Below are positions 31,627 to 43,704 of a stretch of DNA of 64,000 bases, piece after piece. Location: assembly GCA_038277395.1 (NCBI GenBank), contig CM076191.1, forward strand, positions 29,026,583 through 29,090,582, given 5' to 3'. Each line of letters starts with the position of its first letter. The stretch's first letter is position 1. The notes beneath the pieces are model-generated. The model was not told the DNA's origin and ran no database searches. It saw only the letters and a list, made by a program, of their open reading frames with translations. The DNA is from Dryocosmus kuriphilus. Lineage: Eukaryota > Arthropoda > Insecta > Hymenoptera > Cynipidae. The translations under genes were made by a program, and so were the position numbers.

Positions 31627-34564
31627 GTGAATTTGTTTTCGGGCGCACCGTCGGAAAACAATGAGGAGGATCAAGAGGACCTTATCAGCAGCGTGGTAAA
31701 CTCCATTTATAAGTTAGAAGAAATAAACAATGTATATAAGAATAGAGCTGATCCTCAATTCTTGACTATTCTGATTAACAATGTTCCCCTGAAAATGGAA
31801 ATAGATATTGGTTCAGCAGTTGCGGCGATTTCTGAAATAGATAAAATGAAATGGTTTCCGAGAATCGAAGTGGACAAATTGAAGGATAAATTTAAAGTAG
31901 TGGGGGGCTTAGTGATAGCCCCTTTCGGTGTCGACCTTGGCTCAGGAAACTTAATCTATTTCCAATTCCGCTGACACATTTTAATAAGATGGGCTCTGTT
32001 GTTTCGATACAGAGAATTCTAGAAAAGAAATACCCAAAATTATTTGCGAATGGATTAGGGACATTCAATAAAAAAAGTTATCCTTGTTAATGAAGCCTGA
32101 TTCGAAATCAGTATTTAAAAAGACTAGATCACTGACGGGACAAATGCTGAACTAAATAAACTAATTAAAAGTAATGCGCTAACGCCTGTTGATTTTTTTG
32201 AATGAGCTACAACAGTAGTTCCACTTTTAAAAGATGATGGCTCGATACGTATTTGTGATGACTATAAAGTTACAGTGAATCCCTGCCTCGAAATAAAACA
32301 ATACCCATTACTACGTAGCGAAGTTATTCTAAAGAAACTGTCGGGTCGGGTAATATTTTCTAAAACTGATTTGTCGAACGCCTATCAGCAGGTATTATTG
32401 GACAAGGATAGTAAAAAATATACGACAATCACAATTCATAGAGGCTTATTCCAATATAATCGTTTATCTTTTGGTATAGCGTGAGCTCCTGCGGAATTTC
32501 AAAAAATCATGGATGAGTTAACGGCAGATTTTCCGGGAGTAGATTCTTTTTTCAATGATGCATTCGTCACAGGAAAAACTGACGAGGAGCATGTCGACAA
32601 ACTAGACCAACTTTTTAGACGATTATGTGAAAGCGGTTTAAGAATTAATAAAGGGAAATGTGTTTTTAAAGCCGATAAAATACAGTATTTTTGGGCTTAT
32701 TATTGATAAAGTAGGAATTCGACAGACATTAGATAAAACTGAACCAATTATAAATGTCCCAACCCCAGCAAACGTTAAACAATTGCAATCACTTCTAGGT
32801 CTAGTAGCGCATTTCGAAAAGTTTATAGAAAACAGGGCGACAAAGTTTAAACCATTATATGATTTACTAAAAACAAAGAATAAATGGCTCTGGAGCGAAT
32901 TGTGTGAAGAGGCATTCATTAATATTAAGAAAGTGATTGTTTCGTTGAAAGTATTAGTGCACTACGACCCCGATTTAGAGTTGATATTGGCATGCGATGC
33001 ATCACCGTATGGTATTAGGTTGGGAGCAGTAATTTACCACAAGATAGAAAATAGTCAAGTGCGCCTTTGCATCGAGGCGCCTGAATAAAGCAGGAACGCA
33101 TTACGCTCAGGTTCATAGAGAGGCGGCGACTATTATTTTTGGCGTGTAAAAGTTTTATATGTACTTGCATAAAAGGGAATTTGTACTCAAACCCGATCAT
33201 AAACCGCTAACCTTAATTTTTGGTCCTAAGTGCGGTATATCCTTAAATGCGGCGAATAGATTACAACGTTGGGCATTATTTTTATCAGCATTTCAATTTA
33301 AGATTAGTTATTAAATCTAAAGATAATGCAGTGGCTGACATCCTTTCACGACTGCCTATGGAAGAGGAAACCATTAATAAAAGCAAGATTTTAAATTAAA
33401 TATTAATATATAAAGTATATTAATGATCACGGGTTCATCAAGGCTAAAGAAGAGGCTCAACAAACGCTTAAAGATAAGTGCTGTGTAGTGATTAGAGCCA
33501 TTCGAGAGGGTTGGCCATCCAGCACTGTAAAAATGGAGTTGTTGGCACCTTTTTACATAAAACGCGATGAACTTAGTGTCGAGAGTAATTGTGTTCTTGG
33601 GGGCTATCGGGTGATTATACCAGAAGTATTAAGAACGAAGATTTTAAGAAAACTACACGCCAGTCACTTTGGCATTGTTCGCATGAAGCAAATAGCCAGA
33701 TCTTTTTTCTGGTGGCCAGGTTTAGATGCCAATATTGAAACTGTGGCACAGAATTGTAAGGAATGCTTAAAAGTTGGGAGTAATCATCCAAGAACGCAAT
33801 TACATCCTTGAACATGGTCGGAGAAGCCGTGATTCCGAACCCACATGGATTTCTTAGGGCCATTTCACGGGGAGATGATTTTGGTAGTTTTAGACGCACA
33901 GTCAAAATGGCCAGAGGCCACTCATATGAAAAATAATATCACTTTGAAGAAAACGATTAATGTACTAGGTGGTTTATTTGCTCGACATGGTTTTCCCTTC
34001 CACATTGTTTCCGATAATGGCACCACATTCATAAGCGCCGAATTTAATCAGTTCACGACTGGGAGAGGCATTAAGTATACCTGTTCACCAGTTTGAGTTC
34101 AAAAAATTTGGAAAAGCGGTTCATTTTTGGATGAAGCGATAATAAAATTTTTATTTGACTATCGAACGACGGCACATGCAACCACGGGAGTTTCTCCTGC
34201 GTCGTTGATCTATAAACGCGAATTGCGTACCAAATTCTCCTTATTGCGCCCACTAGTAAAATTTAACGTAGACGAACGTCAAACGGCACAAATTAAAAAC
34301 GGGCCTAAGCTAAAAATTCGAAACTTTAGTATTGGTGAAAAGGTCATGGTTAAAGACTTCAAAAAAAAATATCCAGACTGGACATCTGCCCTAATTTTAG
34401 AACAAAAGTCACCAGTAACGTTCACGGTAAAACTAAGGGATAATCTGATAGCTAAAAGACATTTTAATCAAATCTATAAAGGGTGCATGGAAGAAGAAAC
34501 TGAAAAATGTCAAACGCCGATCATACAAACGCGTAGGCGCTCAACCCTATTAGCACCTAAGTAA
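31627..34564 (+). pseudogene. Gypsy pol (protease, RT, RNase H, integrase)
   Basis: Order of domains: aspartic protease with MEIDIGSAVAAIS (DTGS changed to DIGS) near 31800; reverse transcriptase from about 32150 with FSKTDLSNAYQQVLL and FGIA, but the catalytic YxDD is FFND (32550s); RNase H with LACDASPYGIRLGA near 32990; integrase zinc finger (LHASHFGIVRMKQIARSFFW, then CKEC) near 33650; integrase core with MDFLGPFHGEM and SDNGTTFISAEF; and a C-terminal domain ending near 34564. At least seven stops or frameshifts (for example near 31972, 32204, 32483, 32705, 33087, 33810, 34095) disable it. Confidence 0.9.
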
Positions 34565-34683
34565 TTACTGTACGACATTCGAACACTACGTTATGTAATT
34601 TATACCAAAAATGATTAGACTGCAATAAATAGAGAAAAAAACCAGAAAATGGATTGCATAATTTTTTGGTCACGGGGGAAAGA

Positions 34684-34857
34684 TGTGGTATACGCTTATA
34701 TTGTTGTATAGAGATAAGAATTATGCGCATGCTCATGAGAAACCATGGGGCGTTTGGGCCGTTTGGGTCCGAGATCAGTCTTGTATTACCCGGCATCGAG
34801 TAACATGTAATAAAGTGGTGTGATCTGAAAGGTGTCCAATTATTGTAGAATGTCATA
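34684..34857 (+). repeat. Gypsy 3' LTR
   Basis: Aligns over its length with 30327-30492, with a small tandem expansion (GTTTGGGCC repeated) that makes it 8 bp longer. Confidence 0.93.
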
Positions 34858-35000
34858 CTATTTATCTCTAGATGGAGAAGATAAAGGTAAATCGCCCGAG
34901 TTTCTTTTTAAACGCCTCAAAAATCGACGCCGTCAATCTCTCCCCCGGAAATAGGGGACTTTGGCTCGCGTATTCGGTCAACCCTTCCAAAACCCATCTA
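34858..35000 (+). repeat. Unique tail of the minisatellite-bearing long repeat (right copy)
   Basis: Continues the segment interrupted by the Gypsy element and aligns with about 28605-28745 (TTTATCTCTAG, GGAGAAGATAAAGGT, CTCGCGTATTCG, CAACCCTTCCAAA). Confidence 0.75.
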
Positions 35001-36554
35001 ATACCCCCGAAAGGTTACGGGTGGACCCTGTTCGGCCCAGTACTTACCGAACACCAAAACGATTACGATCTGTAATCTTCAGAACCGAAGTGAAACAGGC
35101 ACGTCGAAAGCTCTTTACATTAAAACAATGTTGATACGTTGTAAATCGCAAGGTGTCACGTTTCTCAGTTGATAAATGTGTAATACAACGTGATAAGCAA
35201 TTTTCCGCATGTGTGAGGATGTGTGAATGGATGGATGGATGAATGTCGCCCTCTTTTGTTAACAAGATAATTTAAAGATGGTTGTAGATAAATTTATGAA
35301 AATTAGAGGACTTGTTTTGAGTACCAATATATCAAAACTGACCGAAGGATTTTTTTTAATATCTAATTTTACATTTTAAAGATAGTTTATGTTTGAAAAA
35401 TACGTTTTTTCTTTCTTAAAACTTTTTTCGTTAAAATAATTCAAAGCTGATATAAGATATAAAAGATTCCTTGATTCGAGACGAATCGATTGACCTATAA
35501 TATTAATATATTTTCATAAAAAGTAGGAAATTCGTTGCAGATTAAATTATTAGATATTTAAAAAAATCATTATTGCTTTCTCTATGAGGTAGCACATATT
35601 TTTGCTATTTACTCATATGTACATACTCATCAAACGAGCAGAAATTACCACACACTCGAGATCAAATTCACTGGACTAGAAAAAGATTATAAAGAAAAAG
35701 ACTAGAAAAACATTCAAGAATTACGTCATGAAGTTATACTAACTGCAAACAAATAATATACGAGTAATTCTGTTGACTTAAAAATGTCGACATAAAATCC
35801 AACATTGTGAAATACGTCGTACACGGAAAAAATAACTTATCTTACTGAATTTTTTATTTGAATTATTACAGCCGAATCGATCTGAAGGCATCATTTAACC
35901 AAATCTCCGTGACAACGAATGTGAAAAATTTACATTCTGAAGATGTGCGAAATTGAAGTTTTACAAAAACACTTTCTTTGTGTGAACAATTGCACTATTA
36001 ACATAGTCTAAAGAGTCAGGGTAGCCGCATATCAGGACAAACCTGGAATAGTTAGGGAATTTTATTGATGAGGGATTTTGAAAGAAAACTTGCAAAATTG
36101 GGGGAATGTCTGTAAGAGGAACTATAAAATAACCTTCAAGAATGATTTTCCAAAAATGTAAATTTTTATTGAAAATTTTAAAAGATTGAAATTCTCCATT
36201 CTGGTCTTTAAATATCTATTATTGTTTTTTCGACGTTCTGTTTTGAAGTCCTTAAATATTATTGACCATGGAAAATGAAAAACTGAGCAGGAAAAAATCA
36301 GGGACACGCCAATCGTTTTACATCAGAAATTTCATTTTCAAACAAATTTAAAAGAAAATGCTCAATAAATATGAAGAAATTACGTCAATTTTGCTATCTC
36401 TAAACAAAATAAATTATATGTTTCAATTTTAACATACGTGTCAAATGAAAACATTTTTAAAAATGTATTGTGAATTGCAACTCGTCAATTGACTGTAGAC
36501 CGCTCCACTGACTTGACAAATAATTTACTGCATTAGAGCTTGTACTATTACTTC
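35001..36554. other. AT-rich intergenic DNA
   Basis: No gene, RNA or element recognised. Short frames on both strands have no domain features. Confidence 0.55.
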
Positions 36555-38056
36555 TGTTCTGACATTCAACTCAATTCAGGGACAAATCTTTGGATTTCAA
36601 TTTAACAATATTGCATATTGAATAAAATTCGCAAAATTTCAATTAAATTGTGTTTTACAAAAATTGTCGACTGACGATTTCATTTCGCAGTTGTATGATT
36701 TAATTGACTTTAATAGCATCACTTTTTACAGGGCCGCTGCTTTTATAAAGAACTAATTCAAGTATTACGTAATCGATTTTAGATAAATTTTAATGTAATA
36801 GGTAAATGATCAGACAACAGATGAAACTCTAATTAATATTTAAATACTAAGTTAGAAGTATTATTTAAATAGTGTACGAAACCTTTCCCAGGAAAAAGTG
36901 GCTTTAAAAAAATTTCACCCAATATTTAGAGGGGCGGGGGTCTACAAAATTTAACTGATTCTGAAATTCACTTGAAGAAAACTTGAAGAAAACTGATATT
37001 GCTCCATGTGTCATATTACTGCATTTTTTAGCGCATTACGGCCGCAGCCACCGCTGTTTAAGCAATCGTAGCCGTGTGCTATATTGCACCATGTGCTACA
37101 TTACCTAATATGACATATTGTCCCAACACCAAAATTGTCCCACGAACCTAAAATTGCACCACCTGACAAATTGCACTATGTGCTAAATTTCCAGATGTGC
37201 CGAATTAAACCGTACGCCAAATTATACCACTCTGTCTCAACTTTATACAATTTTACCCCTATCTGATAGCACTTTGCCTTTACCTTCTATCACTTTGCCC
37301 CAATCTTATATTATTCACTTAGTCCTTATCTAATAAAACTTTCACACAACTTTGGTTAACTTTTAGATTAAATATTAAAAACAAAAATAGGCTATTTGCC
37401 TCGATTATCATGTTTCTTAATATTTCTCAAAGTTTTCGCAAAAAATGTATATTATAGTATAAATATTCTTTCAAAAATAAAATCGATTTTTAGCCAAACT
37501 TTGATGACTTTAAATAAAATTTTATTTATTGAGTGTGACACATTAAGCTGTTTTATACAAATTTTATGTTATTTGAAATATTATTTTTCATTGTGTGAAA
37601 ATTAAATGATTTTTTCCCCTACATTTTCAGTAAAGAGTGAAATTAAAGAGTTTACTGTACCCCCGTGGTGTATCCTATAAACAAAATTGAATGAAATAAA
37701 TGATTTTTATTAATAATTTAAAATTAAGAAAAATTAATCGTCATTTATTTAGTTTGTACCATGGAGAGGGAGCAGTAAAATTTCAGTCTCTGTTTTCAAC
37801 CCTCCCTGAAAATAGTTGGTAAACTATTTGGTACATAGCCTATTTTTGGTTAACTTTCATTAAATTATGTTACAATAGATACATAATAATAGATGAAAAC
37901 ATTAATTTAAGAACAGAAGGCATGACAAGAAATTGAAGAAAATTTTAAAAGATATTATAAAAGAGTAGGCCCATAAATTGGGGGTTGACGCACATAGGCC
38001 TTCAATATAGGTTGAAAAGCATTACAATAAATTTCGAAAACAAATATATTTTTAAA

Positions 38057-38710
38057 TTAATTATTTTTACCTAATTGTTGTTCTGGACAAGCATTATATT
38101 CAAAAATTATATTCTGAGCAAAAACACGATAAAAAGCTTCATCATGTATACAAACGAACAAACCACCTCTTGTTATAGTACTCACTGCCCTATTTAAATC
38201 TCCCCCACACATAAAGTAAAACGTCGAAGAAGGTGTTATTTTTGGTATAAGCCATTTCGAGTGGTCTTTACTTTGATTCCATTGCTCCGATTCACCAACT
38301 TTGATGGCATTTATATTTTCTACAGTAAATGGCAATTCACAATTTGACGGTAACGCATTGTATTTGTCAGGCCATATGTCTGAGCATAAATTGATGTTTT
38401 ATAGTGATTGGCCAGTACTTGAAAGCAATCCACATACGAACGAACATCTGATCTACTAAATGAGTGTATTTGTATAAAATTTTGTCCGTAAGTCGCAGAT
38501 TGGTGAAGCGCTGCACCGAAATTTCGATTTCCTGGGTAGACTAATGTCTCAAATTTATTTCGTATCTCGATTGGCCAATGAAGGAAAACGTGCGAGGCGT
38601 AAACTTGAGGTTTGAATGTTATCATGAAGTCCAACAAAATTCCCATTTCTGCGATAAAATTATTGTTCTGCTGCGACGTCACACACAGGACCATTTGGGC
38701 ATTTAACTTT
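38057..38710 (-). pseudogene. DNase II-like gene, copy B, 3' part
   Basis: Continues the copy B gene beyond the Jockey insertion: MVLCVTSQQNNNFIAEMGIL through ALHQSATYGQNFIQIHSFSR, then KDHSKWLIPKITPS and CGGDLNRAVSTITRGG. Here the site of the copy A 2-bp insertion is intact (HWPIEIRNKFETLVY), but a different 2-bp insertion near 38375 (CCATATGTC against CCATGTC) shifts the frame. The first 14 bases at the break are the target duplication. Confidence 0.82.
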
Positions 38711-38941
38711 TTTTTTTTTTTTTTTTTTTAATAGGTCGAGGAGGGGGAATCTTCAAAAGATACCCAGTGAAGGGTAGTGTGGGATTCGCGAGGTGCGCCT
38801 GCCGACTAAAACCCCTCCCCGAATGGTTACCAACCTTGAGGTTATGAACCAAAGATGAGACGGGCGGAGGATGGTGGTCCAAGACAGTTGAACTGCAGGG
38901 ACACTCGCGCTAGAAGCGAAACACGGAAAGAGAAGAAAGGA

Positions 38942-41489
38942 TTACGGGTTTGACGAAACAAGAAGGCACGGCCTTCTAAAACGGTCAGAAGATTTACTTA
39001 CGTAATTTGCAAGTGAGTTGATGCTAGGGTTTGGGTGATTTTGCACGGAAAGTCGAAGGTTTGAAGCGTATGTTTGGGCAGCTTCGGTAATGGAAGGTAG
39101 CTTGAGTTCGGCAAGGATCTGTTTGTTGCGTATGTACCAGGGGATGTTCAATGATGAGCGAAGAAGGCGCATGTAAGTCCCCTGGAGCTTTAATAGGCGG
39201 TTTGGGGATGCAGAGCCCCATATTGGAATCGCGTAAGTGCAAATGCTTCTAATTATAGCATTGAAGGCTCGAGCTTTGGTGGCCCGAGATACAGTGTGAT
39301 TATTAAAGAACGGTTTAAGCGCCGTAAAAGCTCCAAGGGCTTTATTGCGTGTAGCTATTATTTGTTTGGCCCAGGTGAGTCTCTTGTCAAAAATGACGCC
39401 GAGATATTTTGCGGAATTACTCCATTCGATGGGAAGAGAGTTGACGAGGAGCTTGGGAGGAGTGCGAATGCGTCGAGAAAAGAAGACGGCTTCCGATTTA
39501 GTTTTATTAATTTCAAATCTCCATCTGGAGTACCAATCGAGAGCAACTGGGGTGAATCTATTTAAATGAGAGGAACATTGTTTAATAACCCTGGCAGATT
39601 GAAGAAAGCCAACATCGTCGGCGTATTGAACAGTGAGGATTTTATCATTGACAGGAATGTCATAAAAATAAACGTTGAAGAGAGAGGGGGAAAGTTTAGA
39701 ACCCTGAGGGACACCAGAAGTGATAAGTTGGGGTTGCGATAAGGAGTTTCCGACTCGAGCTCTAATACTCCTGTTTGAGAGATAAGATTTAATTAGGCCA
39801 ATAAGGTAATGAGGAAATTTTAAGTGGATAAGTTTGAAAACGAGACCGTCGTGCCAAACTCTGTCAAAGGCTTGCTTACAGTCCAGAAGAAGCATGGACG
39901 TGTGCTTACCTTTATTGAGATTGTCGGCAATGTATTCAGAAACGCGAAGAAGTTGGTGGGCTGTTTCATGGCGTTTGCGGAAACCGTGCTGGAAGTCAGG
40001 TAGAATGTTGTTTCGTGAGACAAAATCGTCGAAACGAGAAAGAATGATGCTTTCAGCTACTTTGCTGAGAGTGCAGAGCAAGCTGATGGGGCGAAAGCTT
40101 GAAGCTGAGCTGAGAGGCTTACCAGGTTTGGGGAGAAAAATTACTGTAGCCTCCTTCCAAGCAGAAGGAAAGTAATGAAATCTCAACATTGAGTTTATAA
40201 TTGTGCAGATCGCTGCAATGTGTTTTCGGGGAAGAATTTTAATCAAGGCTGGGAAAAGGGGAACATTGAGTTTTAAGAGAGTCTGCAAAGATTTCGGCTT
40301 TTTCTTCGTCAAGAGAGAAAGATTGACCGTTTTTTACGAGAGAGGGAAGGTGAGATTTTCTATTTCTAAGAGATTTAATTACCTTCCAGCACCTTTTAGG
40401 GTATTGTTCGGCTTCCGCAATATAAGTTTCAAAGGAAGAGTTGTCAGTAGACTGAAGAGCGAATTTGAGCTCTTTTTGATAGCGATTCAGGCGGCGGCGG
40501 TGTCTGGGAGTACGGGTAGATTGCCAGTGCTTTCTATTCTGATTTTTCCTGTTTACGAGTTGAAGGATAGCAGGAGGTAGTGTAAGATTGGATGGAGAGA
40601 TAACTTTGGTTGTGGTGGCAAGTTTAACAGCATTTTGAATATCTTCCGTGAGAGCACCGACTGTTGAGTCGATTTCGGAAGATGATCGGATCTGAAGGCC
40701 TTTAAAAGGAGAAGATTCAAGGAGATATTTAAGGTAGAGATAGTCAATTTTTGACTCAGAAGGAGGGGAGAGTTCCGGGTTACCAGTAAGCTCCATGAGA
40801 ACAGGGTTATGGTTGGAACTCAGAACAGGCAGCGACCAGGCATCTTTGTTAATAGAAATATTTTTTGTTATGAAGAGATCTAGAATGTCGGGTTGATATT
40901 TTGAAGAAGTAGGGAAGTGAGTGGGAACCGGGGGCGCTTCCATGGTGAGGTTATGTCGAATGAGAGTTTTTAAAAGAGATTTACCTTTCGGGTTGTTTTT
41001 TAAGCAACCCCAGGCTTTGTTTTTTGCGTTAAGATCGCCAGCTACTATCGTTGGGGTATTGGAATTGAAAAGATCCGGTATTTTAGAGATATTATTAATA
41101 TGAGGGGGAGAGTAGAGAGATAAGATACGGATTGGACCAGAGTCAAGAAGGATTTCCACCCCCGTTACTTCGCAGGGTGATGAGTCAGTATTGATTGGTT
41201 TGTGTTTGAGAGAGTTATGAACAAGGAGTGCAACACCTCCGCCTCTGGAAGAAATACGATCTTTTCTATAGACAGAAAAATTTGGAAAGTAAAGTTTGTT
41301 TTCAGGTTTTAGGTGGGTCTCTGTGATACAGGCAACGTCAATAGCCTTCTCATCAAGAAACAGGGTTAGTTCAAGTCTCTTGGGGGCAGAAATACTATTA
41401 GCGTTCCATGTGAGTAAAGTGATTTTATCTTTATGTGCGTCCAGAGTTTGGGAGTTGGAAGGCAGTTGCGAAGACTGAGAGGAAGTCAC
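38942..41489 (-). pseudogene. Jockey ORF2: endonuclease-reverse transcriptase
   Basis: Frame 41489-40239 has an APE-like endonuclease: WNANSIS (N29), TETHL (E57), GDLNAKNKAWG (D152, N154) and SSNHNPV, where the usual catalytic SDH is SNH (N226). Frame 40312-38942 has reverse transcriptase: SSFRPISLL, LLDCKQAFDRVWHDG, GVPQGSKLSPSLFN and YADD (residues 230-233 of that frame). The two frames overlap by 74 nt, so a frameshift splits the polypeptide. The endonuclease would nick target DNA and the RT would prime from it. The endonuclease Asp change would likely impair it even without the shift. Confidence 0.93.
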
Positions 41490-42826
41490 GAAAAAGCTGT
41501 TGAAGTTGTGGATTGTTTAATGGGTCGGGGGTGAGTGAGGGGTGGATTTGGTTTGTCAGTTGAGGTTCAGGGTTTGGAGAAAGAGTTCTAGCGTAAGAAC
41601 GCTGAGGTTTGGGAAAACTGGGGACACTTTGAGGTCTGTGTGTGTTTGTAGTGGGCGCGTTTTGCGAGTTTGAAGAGTTAAAAGACTTTGGTGTGTGTTG
41701 TGTTTGTGGGCGTTGTTGTTTTTTGTGTTGAGGATTGTGCTCTGGTTTCCGGGGAACCTTGGGGCATCCACAAAAAGTGGCACGGTGTGTACCCTTACAG
41801 TTGAAGCAGGTGGGGGTGAAAGTCTTCTTGTCTTTGTAAGTGCAGGAGGCTGTGGCGTGGTTGCGAGCGCAAAACGCGCAAGACCATGGAGCATGGCAGT
41901 AATTTGCCGTGTGAAAGAATTTCAGGCATCGAAGACATTGCGGAATCAAGGACGATTTGCGTTTTGCTTCGACTCTGATGCTGAGACCAGCAAGGGTTTT
42001 AAGGTCGAAGATTGTCTTTGCTGTGGGAGCAGCTGGGTCCAGGTGGACGACAACAAGGGGCCAGATTTTTTCGCCTTTTTTTCATTCTGTGAATGCTTTT
42101 GACGGAGGGGATTTTCATTTGAAGCTCCTTCAAAATGGCTTCGTCAGAAAGGGACTCGTTGACACCCCTGATGACAACGATAAGGTCCCTGTCCTGGCGA
42201 AGTTGATTTGTTGAGTAAGCTAAACTGTGCTTCTCAAGTTTTGACGTGATGGCACGGAAGCCATCGACGGTTTGGGGGTAGACAACAATGGCGTCCGAGG
42301 TGTTCCTAGCCAAACGAATAGAAATGTCGTCTTTCAAAAGGGCCTGGTGAATTTTGGGCCAGAGATCTTTTCGCAACATGCGAATAGGTGGAGGGCTTCG
42401 CTCCTTTGTTTCAGATTCCTCTTCGTCAGAGGAACTAGAGGAGAGAGAATCTTCCTCTTCGGAAAGCAACAGGGAAGAAGGTAGAGGAGGGGGGGTTGAC
42501 ATACGCCTGCGCTTGGTACGTCTGGACGTCACGGTTTTAAATCCGTCGTTGACAGTTTCCTTGGGGCAAGGAGGTTCGACAGACAGCTCCATGGCTGCGT
42601 CTTCTGAATTATTTTCAGGAAGGGGAGCAGCCTGGGAGAGAGAGAGGAGTGCGGATTCGTAGGCTTGGAGAGCATTGCGAATCTCGGAGATAGCGGCGGA
42701 CAGTTCGGACATGGAGAGGCCGTCCGACTGCGGCAAGCAGAGGGAGAAAGTAGCCCGAGAAGGGGGCGGGGTTGCCTGAGAGTCGGCGGCAGAAGCGGGT
42801 TGAGTTGTTTGGTGAGGATCACCCAT
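41431..42826 (-). pseudogene. Jockey ORF1 (gag-like, zinc knuckles)
   Basis: Frame 42826-41999 starts MGDPHQTTQPASAADSQATP, has a Ser/Glu-rich segment and an RRM-like or gag-core part (RDLIVVIRGVNESLSDEAIL). A frameshift near 41975 leads to frame 41949-41431 with three cysteine clusters (CLRCLKFFHTANYC, CAFCARNHATASC, CFNCKGTHRATFC) and a Pro/Gln/Asn-rich tail. Its end overlaps the ORF2 start by 59 nt. The protein would coat the element RNA. Confidence 0.9.
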
Positions 42827-43184
42827 AGCGCGAGGATAAAATTGTACAATTTTAAATTAATAATTTAAAATTTGTTGTTTGTAAAATAAAATTAAGAATA
42901 GAATGCACTGTGATACACTACCGTACACTTTCACTGTAATCCAAAGGCACCACTATAAACTAGAAAGGCACTACACTGCACTTCACTGCACTGAGCTTGA
43001 ACAAAATTTTGTGCTCATTTGAGTCACCAAAATTCACTTTCCGAAGTCGAGAGCAAACGGGTCTTTCTCCCGCATCCGCGCTCTCGGATGGGTACTACGA
43101 CCGTACAGTTCGAAGAGTCGGGTGCGAACGGGACTCTCTCCCGCGTTCGCGCTCCGTGATGAGTAGGGTCAACCTCTTTCGATG
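42827..43184 (-). promoter_or_regulatory. Jockey 5' leader with two repeated ~75-bp GC-rich units
   Basis: Between 43040 and 43170 two units share GAACGGG/AAACGGG, TCTCCCGC and CGCGCTC motifs. Such 5' repeats often carry the internal promoter in this class; here that is inference. Confidence 0.5.
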
Positions 43185-43704
43185 GGGCATTTAACTTTCC
43201 ACTGGCAGGATATTTATACGAGTTGTCAGGATACGGATCCGGTGGAAATCGCGGGATTGAATGGGACAATAAAAATCCGCCATTTTCATTGTATGCTAAA
43301 ACTCCTTTGGAATGACCAACAGAAGATCCGTCAGTGTGCATGCGATCACCTGTTGTAGTGTTCTCTTTCATACTTTTGAAACTGAATGGAAGATCATCGT
43401 TCCACATGATGTATGTAACTGAATCCGCCTGATATAAATCGGGGATAATGTGAGGCCTAATATCGATTTCGGGTCGGAAATGTCGTGCAGTCCTATCCCC
43501 GCAACTATCGAATTATCATCTTCCGAACGATAAATGTAAACATAGTTCAAACTATTCGGTCTCTTGTAGACCACGAAATATTTACCCGAACGCCATTTTC
43601 TGCGAGGCATGATATTGGTCGAATACATCTTTCTCCACTCCACGAAACCTTTACACTGGTTTGAATCGAAACTGACGTGGCACTGGTACCTAAAGTTATT
43701 CCGT
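43185..43704 (-). pseudogene. DNase II-like gene, copy B, 5' part
   Basis: Minus strand reads VVYKRPNSLNYVYIYRSEDD, HSKGVLAYNENGGFLLSHS and PDPYPDNSYKYPASGKLNA up to the Jockey insertion, which falls directly before the MVLCVTS block. Compared with copy A there are indels near 43430 (CTGATATAAAT) and 43580 (GTAAATATTTC against GTAATATATTTC), each shifting frame. At 43600-43700 an alternative frame with several Cys (YQCHVSFDSNQCKGF) is open here but closed in copy A, so the true linker frame is uncertain. Confidence 0.8.

Larger units (their letters stand above)
30327..34857 (+). mobile_element. Ty3/Gypsy LTR retrotransposon, complete but degenerate
   Basis: Two LTRs (30327-30492, 166 bp; 34684-34857, 174 bp) start TGTGGTATACG and end CA (left) or TA (right). 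A 5-bp target duplication CTATT flanks it (30322-30326 and 34858-34862). A primer-binding-like TGGCGACGAGGA follows the left LTR and a polypurine tract GGGGGAAAGA precedes the right one. Internal gag and pol carry many stops. It is inserted in the tail of the minisatellite-bearing repeat. The short LTRs differ by several substitutions and small indels, so it is not recent. Confidence 0.95.
38711..43184 (-). mobile_element. Jockey-type non-LTR retrotransposon inserted in DNase II copy B
   Basis: A minus-strand element of about 4.47 kb with a poly-A tail (seen as T at 38708-38729) is flanked by a 14-bp target duplication GGGCATTTAACTTT at 38697-38710 and 43185-43198. Its 5' end at 43184 has a ~350-bp leader. 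It carries ORF1 with zinc knuckles and ORF2 with apurinic endonuclease and reverse transcriptase. It appears full length, with one frameshift per ORF. Confidence 0.95.

Noticed and set aside
39296..42662. Plus-strand frames opposite the Jockey element
   Set aside because: They are complementary-strand shadows of ORF1 and ORF2.
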